DNA of 15,937 bases, from NCBI GenBank assembly GCA_024811115.1, contig JAKOGH010001022.1, forward strand, positions 1-15,937, in the 5' to 3' direction. The stretch comes from Terana coerulea. Lineage: Eukaryota; Basidiomycota; Agaricomycetes; Polyporales; Phanerochaetaceae. The position numbers and the translations under genes were made by a program. Positions 9,208-15,937 of this stretch are shown piece by piece; position 1 is the stretch's first letter, and the number at the start of each line of letters is the position of its first letter. The notes beneath the pieces are model-generated. The model saw only the letters and a list, made by a program, of their open reading frames with translations, did not search any database and was not told the origin of the DNA.

Positions 9208-10378
9208 ATGGATGCTCCCGCTGGCAAAGTGAGTTTCAAGCGCATATATGCTGCGTTTTCTGCAACAAACAAGTTTTTGTAGTTTGTCCTCCCTTCGGAC
9301 TACACGTTTTCGCCCGGTGGGGTGTTGATGCACAAGGACACGTACGCCAGGCTCGAAAAGCTCCTCGACCAAGCTCAGAAGCGAGATCCCGACACGCAGG
9401 GCATGTACATCTACAATGGTGCGCGATTATTCTGGGGAAATCACGTCTCAGCCTCATGTTTCCTCTAGATTTCTTTGGGTACGCCATCCTCGAGCTCATC
9501 GACGGCCTTGCGAGCACGATCCACGCCGCCGTCGCGAAGAAGAAATGGGTCGACGCGTGGCACGCCGTCGACGCGTTCTGGCATTTCGACCGGATGATGA
9601 GCGGAGAGTGGACGCGTACGTCTTGTCGCCTTGCTTGCATGTGACGTTGCTCACTTCGTGATTTGCAGAGGTCGACGACGGCGAGCGCGTCATCGCGACC
9701 GTGAAGGTGTTTGCTGCGCTTATTGCCGCAACCATTCGCGGCCTTGAAAGCGAGAATCTGCTGAACGAGGCGACGCTGCTGACGCTCGAGCGCTCACTCA
9801 ACTACTTGGCCGTGTGGGGCCAAGGCGAATCCGACTCCCTTGGCCCGCATTTCGAGAAGCTCTTACGCGGCTACGGGTGCAAGTTGTTCAGCACGCGGAC
9901 TGTGGAGGAGCGGAAGGCCCTGAGGCTCGCGCGCAGCGACGCGTACGACGAGTTTGTCGTCAAACTCAGCCCCGAAGAGCGGAAGAAGCGAGGAGACGTG
10001 GTGCCGGGTGAAGGCGGCAAGCAAGTAGACAAAGAAGTCGAGGACGATGGGGAAGAAGAAGACGAGGAAGAGGAGACCAGCGATGGCGTGAAGCCGGCCG
10101 ACAAGCCGTGGTGGGGCAGGGCCCGAGCGGCCGACGCAGACATTAAACATACATCGTTGAACATCACCTCTATGTGGAAGAAGTACAAGCTGTGAGTATA
10201 ATTCCTTCATATTTTATCCTTTGCCTTGCTGAAGCGACTGGTTTCTTCCAGAGCTTGGGAACAAGCTCCCCATCTGCCCCTGCGTGGTCCTCCAACCTGG
10301 GACCTGAGCAAATGGTCTGCTCAAGACAAGCAGAAATTCTCCTTCGACGCCATGGACGACGACGACATGTTTTTCTGA
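9208..10378 (+). CDS. conserved protein of unknown function, five exons, 317 aa
   Basis: I do not recognise a family. Exons are 9208-9228, 9283-9418, 9469-9615, 9669-10191 and 10252-10378; introns of 54, 50, 53 and 60 nt are all GT-AG and the frame is clean throughout. The protein is soluble-looking, with no signal peptide or membrane segment. The first half is mostly helical in character, rich in W, A and L (DFFGYAILELID from residue 53, KKKWVDAWHAVDAFWHFDRM, TIRGLESENLLNEATLLTLE). A basic-acidic hinge follows, with an almost pure Glu/Asp run at about 224-240. The C-terminus has Trp-centred motifs (WWGRARAADAD, SMWKKYKLAWE, TWDLSKWS) and ends DDDDMFF. The ATG is chosen because it directly follows the CCA-rich leader and matches the start of the dead copy. 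That copy at 905-1992 keeps most of these motifs, so they were the conserved part. The acidic run plus aromatic tail would suit a protein-binding scaffold or chaperone-like role, but that is a guess. Confidence 0.88.
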
Positions 10379-10744
10379 ACTTTCGGAATATGCTCTGCTG
10401 TATTGTACTTCTCGATTTTTGCTCCCATCTCGTGAGTCGCTTCTTGGACTGCCTGTGCGTTACTGTCCCTCGGCACCTGCCATATTTTCGGACTCCATAC
10501 TCAGAAATATATCACTGGTTATGTACCACTACTGTATACCACCTTACTTAATTTTCGGCTGCTACCACCCGTGTACCAATACTTAATGCTCACATTTGAG
10601 CTTGCACAACAAGTCAATGACACCACTTGCTCCTCAGGCCTCCCGAGACAATGACGACCAACTGTGCATAACCGTAGGCTCGAACCAGCCACCTTGCACA
10701 TAACATGACAATATAATACTTTGCAAGGCGGCTGGGAGCACTGA

Positions 10745-10800
10745 ACCGAGAGCGCGCAGACGAGAATTGAAACCCCGCAGATTTCTCAAAGAGGAAGGTG
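10745..10800 (-). repeat. inverted repeat, copy 1 (possible SINE-like fragment)
   Basis: On the minus strand the core reads AAATCTGCGGGGTTTCAATT then CTCGTCTGCGCGC. The same core with two changes is on the plus strand at 11328-11360. Similarity fades outward on both sides. The block GGGGTTT[C/G]AATTCTCG can fold like a tRNA T-arm with a 7-nt loop, which suggests a tRNA-derived SINE head, but no convincing A box or tail was found. Confidence 0.45.
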
Positions 10801-11314
10801 GTAGTAGCCCCCACGCGCACTCCGCTGTAATATGCCTGAGCTGTTTATTGAGCAATGAATTTATTTATATTATACCATGCTTAGGAAGCTGTTTGTAATA
10901 ATTAGGTACACTCCTCAGAGCTTCAATGAAGTCAGTCGCGCCGAAATCAGTGCAAACTCGTCAAACATGACCCCTTTGCGGCTTGTCTGGCAGCTTGACA
11001 GTTTATATAGCCTTAAAGTGGCAGAGGCCGTAGCGATACAGAATTTCAATAATCTCCAAAGGAACGTGAGTGTTTTTTTCGTGTGAGAAAGACCCTGGTA
11101 GGGGAAGCTGTACATGTTGAGGGTGTAATTTCCTTCACAAAAGTAGTAGTACTGGCCAGCTTGCTTCTGAGCCTGGTGACTACCTTCTGCTCTGCTGCAG
11201 CCTCTCTCAACTTCATCTCTGCCTTTTTACGCCCAGTTTGTTCCTTCACAGCATTCGTTGCTGTTGCAATAACTCACAAAGTGACGTCCGCGGGTTCTGG
11301 TGCACACGTGGCGA

Positions 11315-11368
11315 CCTGCCTCTTGGGAAATCTGCGGGGTTTGAATTCTCGTGTGCGCGCGCTCGACC
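11315..11368 (+). repeat. inverted repeat, copy 2
   Basis: Plus-strand partner of the copy at 10745-10800. The core is at 11328-11360. CCTCTTGGGAAAT just before it parallels CCTCTTTGAGAAAT in the other copy. The 510 bp between the copies are not obviously palindromic, so these are either two independent insertions or the worn ends of one element. Confidence 0.45.
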
Positions 11369-11469
11369 GAGTTCTGCCAGTCCCGCTGGTCGCTATATAG
11401 CCAGAACAAGCCCGTATATAGCGTACAAATCAAGCACAAACCCCGTACCATGAAGCCCATAAGGAGGTT

Positions 11470-13615
11470 CTAGTGCGTTGCCAGATTCTTCACCCTGGAG
11501 TTCGACGGCACCCACACTAGATCCTCGACCCCGCTGTCCACGTCCGTCGTCTCCAGCTCGCCCTCACTGCTCGGCGTCGCCCACTCGCCCGGTACACGCT
11601 TGCGTAGTTGCTCGGTCTTCGCGCCGCGCGCCCGTAGGAAGGCCACCACCCGTTCGCCTGGGGAAATAAGCCTCAAACCCGATGAACATCATCGGAGCCC
11701 GTGTCTTCCCAGCTATTTTGTTCGAGAGCATCCTCGTTTGCGTCTCTAACAAGACCGAGGTTTCCAATATTTTCCTCTACCTGTACCTCCTTGAAAGTAT
11801 ACGCCGTCGTTTCTTGTGGCCTACCCGCTGTCAAGGAATCAGGACCTGTGCACCCCGGGGTTTCCGTCGCACAGCGAGCATCGTTTCGGGAGTCTATGTA
11901 CGTATTCGGACCATGAAGATCCAGGCAGCCTCGCATTCACGTTTTCAAGCCAAGCCAGGTCCGCTCTGCGATCGAGATGGAAAATGTTGTTGAGGTGCAA
12001 TGTCTGAAGAGGAGCGCCAATTTGCTCGCGTCGTAGCAGCAGGCTGTCTAATTCTGCGCTGAGCGGCTCGTCGGCAAACGGAGTGGGGCATGCGCCGTGA
12101 TGCTTGTGCCATTGCACGAAGTCCAAGGTCAACGACGTCAGAGCAGGGAGGAGTGGGTGTCCGCTCGGGCCAGGAGGTACAGTGCTGAGGGCTTCGAAGA
12201 GGGTGATGGGATCTCCATGACCTAGTTGAAGGCTTTCCAGCTGAGAGCAGACGGCAAGAGATAGCCATTGCCCCACAGTTCTGAAAACGCCGGGAACATG
12301 TAGGGAATGCAGCCCTGCCAGTACAGAGATGGGTGGTATTCCCACAGGGAAGGGAGGAGAGGAGAGCTGCGGTTTCCCGCCAAGGAAAACGTTGATGAGC
12401 GGTATGTTCTGGGTAAGTAAAAGGTCTTTCTGAGCGAAATCATGCTCACGTGCTGCTTGGGGACTAGACCTGGTTGTCGATGACCAAATCGAAATAAAAT
12501 TGAGAGCCATACGGGCTGTCTGAGCTCGATGGAATGGGCTTTCGGAGCACCAATGACATTGGTACCAGCCAGCCTCGAAACAATAGCAGCCCAAATGCTG
12601 TCGTAGTCATGCGCGAACTCCCGGTCCGCGTCCGTATTCACCGTTATCGTCGTGTTTGCAGGGAAGATGAGCAGTCGAAGCAGAGTTCCGCAACCCTCGC
12701 CATGGCCGGTTTCAGCCAGTTCAATCCTTCGAAGATCCGGAAGGGTAACCTTGGTGGCGCTGGCGAGCAATTCTGATCGAGGTGCGTCAAGATGGAAGCC
12801 TATCTGTTTCAGGCTCAAGACTTGTAAGAGCGGAGTTTCGGAGAGGATGTCGAGATATTCGCGAGGCGATTGCAACCACTCCGGGGACTCCAAGCAGAGC
12901 TGTGTTAGCGTCGGTCGTATCAACCCATTCGTAAATGACATAGGAAATCCGCGGAGTTGAAGATACTTGAGACTTGGCAGCGCGGCCCCTGATAGAAACC
13001 AGAAGGTATGAGTGGGAAAGTCGGGTTCCGGGTGGTCTCCATCGCCAAACAATATATTCTAGTTGAAGGGTTTCCCACAGGGGGCGTCAGCTCCTTCGTA
13101 AAATTTTGATGGTAGATCCCCATTAGTCCGAGGGACAGGGCAAGACTCATGTGCTGGAGCCGGTGAAGATCTGATTCCAAGGCAAGGAGCGACCGAATAT
13201 CGGGGTAATAGTCCCCATAATAACGATCGGGAGTGATAGTAAGAGGCTTGCCTTTGGATCGGGCGAGGAAGGCTTGCATGCATGCGATGTAGTCCGTTAC
13301 AGGGATTAGGGTCCAGAGGGACGGCAAGCCAAGCGCGACCTCTCGCCAATGCCGACAGACGTGCGTAACCCTCAGCCACTTGAGTGCCCCAAACTGTGTC
13401 TGTGTTCTTGGATCCATTACCAAGTAACCGCATTGCTCAAGGACGTAATAATGAAGGATCAGGGCAAGGATTTCCGGCGGTAGCTTTGCGATGTGTGGAA
13501 CGACGGAGTTGCGGTGAGCGTGTAGCTTCAGAAGCTGGTCCGAGACCTGTGTGAGGAGTTGGGCATGAGAAGCGATTGCTGCGTCAATGCCAGCGTTCGT
13601 CGTCAGCCTCGACAT
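11470..13615 (-). CDS. F-box protein with LRR-like region; several frame breaks; structure only partly resolved
   Basis: Translation starts at the ATG at 13615-13613. An N-terminal helix (ASHAQLLTQVSDQLLKLHAH) is followed by an F-box from about residue 45 (IAKLPPEILALILHYY ... THVCRHWREVALGLPSLWTLI), a typical mushroom F-box N-terminus. LRR-like repeats follow (LPSLKYLQLRGFPMS; LLQVLSLKQIGF; LESLQLGHGD; LPALTSLTLDFV; LQTLHLNNIFHLD). Between 13121 and 13045 the coding frame changes three times: GDLPSKFYEGADAP, LWETLQLEYI and GDHPEPDFPTH lie in successive frames. The first two shifts fit one missing base in G/C runs at 13118-13121 and 13080-13084. Near 12430 a GT-AG intron (12449-12409, only 41 nt) would join two frames without error; longer variants using the same acceptor also fit. 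The tail beyond 11839 is unclear: an acidic frame (about 11936-11673) leads by one missing base near 11677 into ISPGERVVAFLRARG and a stop at 11470. The gene may instead end at 11839. Confidence 0.7.
12409..12449 (-). other. probable 41-nt intron in the second F-box gene
   Basis: On the minus strand GTGAGC follows the CAC codon and CTTACCCAG precedes AAC, both strong splice sites. Removing the 41 nt joins VPKQH to NIPLINVFLGG in frame. At 41 nt it would be shorter than all the other introns in the window (50 nt or more), so an alternative donor (GTATGG near 12512) with the same acceptor is possible. Confidence 0.5.
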
Positions 13616-14551
13616 ATCAATCAAGGCTCCATCTCTTCAGAGTACAAAAAGGCGGATTAGTCGCCACTTTTACACGAGAGTCATCGTGCTCATACTTACC
13701 CTTAACTTTACTTGCTTTTATCAATGTCATCGGTAAACGGTATTGACCCTCTTCGTTCGTGAGAACGTAGGTGAGAACGGCCAAGCGAACGTGCTTGAAG
13801 CTTAAAGCTTGAAGGCCGAGAGTAAGCTGCAATGTTTTACGTGACTCTGCCGCTCGTTTGCCAATGGCCACTCGGCGTTTGCCGACGTTCATTGGGAAGG
13901 CGTTCGTAAATGGCAGGCGAGTACCTTTGATTCCAACTTGTCATACGGTGCTTTCCAAGTCGCGACTTAGCTTCAAGCCCTCTCAAATAAATCTTGCTCC
14001 TCCTTATGATTGAACTGTGGTGGAATTACTCCGGATGTTCGTGAATTCAAATATAATGGCGGAGGCTCGCTATCGACTTGCTGTCGGGAAGCAGGCAGCC
14101 CTGTGTGCCATCAACAGCCTTCAACACTGGCACGAGGTGAGCCGTCAGTTTCATAGCCCATTTTAACTGAATGGATTCATTCACCTGTCACGCAGAAACA
14201 AAACAAAGACTTACAGGTAGAGCAGCCGCCGACCAGCCCGTCCGTGCAGCTTGCACTGTGCCACGGAAGCGGAGAGTCATGCAGCTGAACATTTGAGTTA
14301 TGTCGGCGAGCCCATCACAAGCTCTTTTGTTTTAGATTTTCGAGCATGTCTTGGCTTGCAGTAGCATGGAAAATGGTGGCTTGAAAGCGGGGCGAAAGCG
14401 AGTGCGGCCGGCGTGGCAGGGCCGCTCTGTCACGCATCACAGGTGACAGGGCACTTCCGTGACATCGAGGCACGACCAGAAGTCTGCGATTGATGTTCAG
14501 CACTCACGTAGTCCTTGACCATCACATCTACTCTGTGAGGCCTTGAGGGCT
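13616..14551. other. divergent intergenic region between the second F-box gene and the transporter
   Basis: About 935 bp. It should hold the promoters of both flanking genes, but no clear TATA box was assigned to either. A minus-strand frame at 13617-13892 has no domain and overlaps the F-box start region, so it is read as 5' flank. A small spliced reading frame at 14056-14288 is listed separately. Confidence 0.45.
14056..14288 (+). CDS. possible small spliced gene, 57 aa (tentative)
   Basis: An ATG at 14056 opens 27 codons (MAEARYRLAVGKQAALCAIN...HE) up to a GTGAGC donor at 14137. A 59-nt intron with a CTGAAT branch-like site and a CACGCAG acceptor at 14195 follows. The second exon (14196-14288, beginning KQNKDLQVEQPPT) runs to TGA. 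The intron length matches real introns in the window and the frame is kept. No family is recognised, there is no membrane segment, and a chance arrangement cannot be excluded. It could also be a leader exon or a non-coding spliced transcript. Confidence 0.25.
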
Positions 14552-15937
14552 ATGGCCAGCGTGGAGGTTTCTACAGAGGCTCGCGATGTAAAGCAACTCC
14601 ATCCTCTTCCTACTTCTCGGGACGACGCAAAGACGGCGACCCCGGCCGCATCTATTGCAAGACTGGGATCCCGCGGCTGAGCGCAGAGTCCTTTGGAAAA
14701 TCGACCTGCTGCTTATGCCCATTCTCACATTTTCTTATGGTCTTCAATTTGTGAGTCATACTGCTGTACCCTCTACTTCGTACGCTAACAGCTTTGCACC
14801 TCTGCTCACACAGTACGATAAATTTGTATTCAGCTCGGCCGCAGTGTTTGGGATGTTGGCGGACCTGGACCTCACTACACCTGTCCCTGGGACGACACTG
14901 GTGTCAACTCAGCGATATTCTACCGCGTACGCCTTTCGTTACGGGTTAATCTCCTTGCGCGTTGGTCTGATGGCGCGTTCTTACTCATAGCACGGCGGCA
15001 TTCTACTGGAGCTACATTGTCGGCGTCCTCCCCATTGCTCTTTTGTTGCAGAAATTTCCTCTTGCAAAGGCTTTGAGCCTTCTCATATTTGTACGTGCGA
15101 CTTATCATTAGCAGGTGTCTTCGACTGATTAGCGGTCAGATATGGGGCGTCATCGTAATGTGACTGTCACCGTCTCTGGTTTCACGGAGCTGTCGCTCAG
15201 AGATTTTTCCTTGGTTTGGTTTAGAGTGCTGTCAGCCCCGGTTTCGTTCTCCGTATGTCTTTACTTGTTTTTACCAGATTGTATGGGACTATCGACCACA
15301 TCTTCAGTCAGCTCGATGTGGTACACAAAAGCAGAGCTTCCCCTTCGTCTGGGTATATGGTATTCAGCGACTGGATTATTCACTATCTTCAGTGGAGTCA
15401 TTAACTACGCCATCGGGCACGCGAAAGGCCCACTGCACCCGTGGAAGTACATGTACGTACAGCCCTAATCGCAAGTCAAAAAGAAGGAAAACTTAATCGC
15501 AACTCTGTGCAGGTACCTCGCCGCGGGAAGCATTACAATTTTCTGGTCCCTAGTCGTCTTTGTTATTCTTCCGGACTCTCCTGCGGCCTCCCATCGCTGT
15601 TTCAACGAAGCCGAACGCGCAATCTTGGCGAGACGCATGCGCGGCAATCTTTCTGGTGCCGACGTGCGCGCGATCAAGAGGTATCAGATCTATGAAGCCT
15701 TAAAGGATGTGAAGGTCTGGCTCATGGGCGCTATGGGTGCCTCTATCTATGTCTGCAACGGTGGTGTCACAGCATTTGGATCACTCATTATCAAAGTAAG
15801 TCGCCGCTGAACGACGTTCTCGACCAGTGTGCTAAGTCTTCCTCTCCCAGTCCTTTGGTTACTCCAGCTTGCGGGCTATTCTTCTCCAGACCCCCGGTGG
15901 AGCCACCACTTGCGTGTCCATTTATCTGACTGGCTAT
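14552..15937 (+). CDS. MFS transporter of the allantoate permease (Dal5/ACS) family, 5' part, disrupted
   Basis: Members import organic anions such as allantoate, nicotinate or related compounds by proton symport at the plasma membrane; the substrate here is unknown. Exons are about 14552-14750, 14814-14926, 14991-15090, 15140-15252, 15308-15452, 15513-15795 and 15851 to the window end; introns are 49-64 nt, all GT-AG. Family blocks are WDPAAERRVLWKIDLLLMPI then TM1 (LTFSYGLQFYDKF), FYWSYIVGVLPIALLLQ (TM2), SAVSPGFVL, SMWYTKAELPLRLGIWYSAT, SGVINYAIGHAKG, LVVFVILPDSP, and ASIYVCNGGVTAFGSLIIK followed by SFGYSS. Defects: the N-terminal frame from ATG 14552 is off by one from the QDWDPAAE frame (near 14650); one base is missing at 15160/15161 (after IWGVIVM) and another near 15188; and TAG at 15222-15224 stands where relatives have Glu in FFLGLVESAVSPGF. 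The stop makes a true pseudogene plausible. The 3' end lies outside the window. Confidence 0.8.

Larger units (their letters stand above)
10379..11469. other. convergent intergenic region with a short inverted repeat pair
   Basis: About 1.1 kb between the unknown gene (+) and the second F-box gene (-). The small open frames here have no recognisable product. The region is A/T-rich around 10850-10910 and holds the inverted repeats at 10745-10800 and 11315-11368 described separately. No tRNA folds convincingly, although a B-box-like GGTTCGAGCC occurs on the minus strand at about 10677-10686. Confidence 0.45.

Noticed and set aside
9159..9644. 161-codon plus-strand frame overlapping the first exons of the unknown gene
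   Set aside because: It reads through two introns with clear GT-AG ends and is in a different frame from the exons. The spliced model is supported by the paralogue's intron positions.
10677..10740. Possible tRNA gene on the minus strand around the GGTTCGAGCC word
   Set aside because: The anticodon and acceptor stems do not pair properly and no A box is at the right distance, so only a tRNA-like fragment can be claimed.
11839..11960. Several GT-AG pairs tried to join the F-box frame to the acidic frame beyond 11839
   Set aside because: None of the visible donor-acceptor pairs gives the required phase, so the connection is left unresolved.
13617..13892. Minus-strand open frame of 91 codons starting MNVGKRRVAIGKRAA, just upstream of the second F-box gene
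   Set aside because: No domain is recognised. It ends at the F-box leader with no splice route into the F-box frame, and is best read as promoter or leader sequence.

Overview
The window reads as nuclear DNA of a filamentous basidiomycete, most likely Agaricomycetes. Genes are broken by many short GT-AG introns, almost all 50-63 nt. F-box proteins of the kind expanded in mushroom-forming fungi are present. The glyoxalase, pirin and allantoate-permease-type transporter all look fungal. No rRNA gene, convincing tRNA gene, CRISPR array or bacterial-style operon was seen.

Layout. Positions 1-900 are gene-free and repeat-rich, with two sequences that look like right ends of hAT-type DNA transposons. 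Positions 905-2034 (minus) hold a decayed, intron-retaining copy of the gene at 9208-10378. Positions 2045-3556 are one large foldback element: two arms of about 680 bp in inverted orientation around a loop of about 140 bp, lying directly upstream of the dead copy. Then follow an intact four-exon glyoxalase I gene (+, 4068-4784, with a possible upstream start at 3948 that adds a mitochondrial presequence), a convergent pirin gene (-, 5277-6244), an F-box gene (+, 7205-8886), an intact five-exon gene of unknown function (+, 9208-10378), about 1.1 kb of intergenic DNA with a short inverted repeat pair, a second F-box gene (-, 11470-13615), and the 5' part of an allantoate-permease-family MFS transporter (+, 14552 to the window end).

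The genes do not form an obvious pathway. They look like ordinary neighbours in a fungal chromosome (methylglyoxal detoxification, pirin, ubiquitin-ligase adaptors, solute transport) next to a transposon-rich flank.

A strong theme is frame breaks. Glyoxalase I and the unknown gene at 9208 read cleanly through every exon. Pirin, both F-box genes and the transporter need single-base corrections, and most of the fixes are one missing base, often in a run of 4-5 G or C. That points first to indel errors in the source assembly. The transporter also carries an in-frame TAG in a conserved segment, so it may be a true pseudogene. Gene boundaries in the second F-box gene are the least certain part of this annotation.
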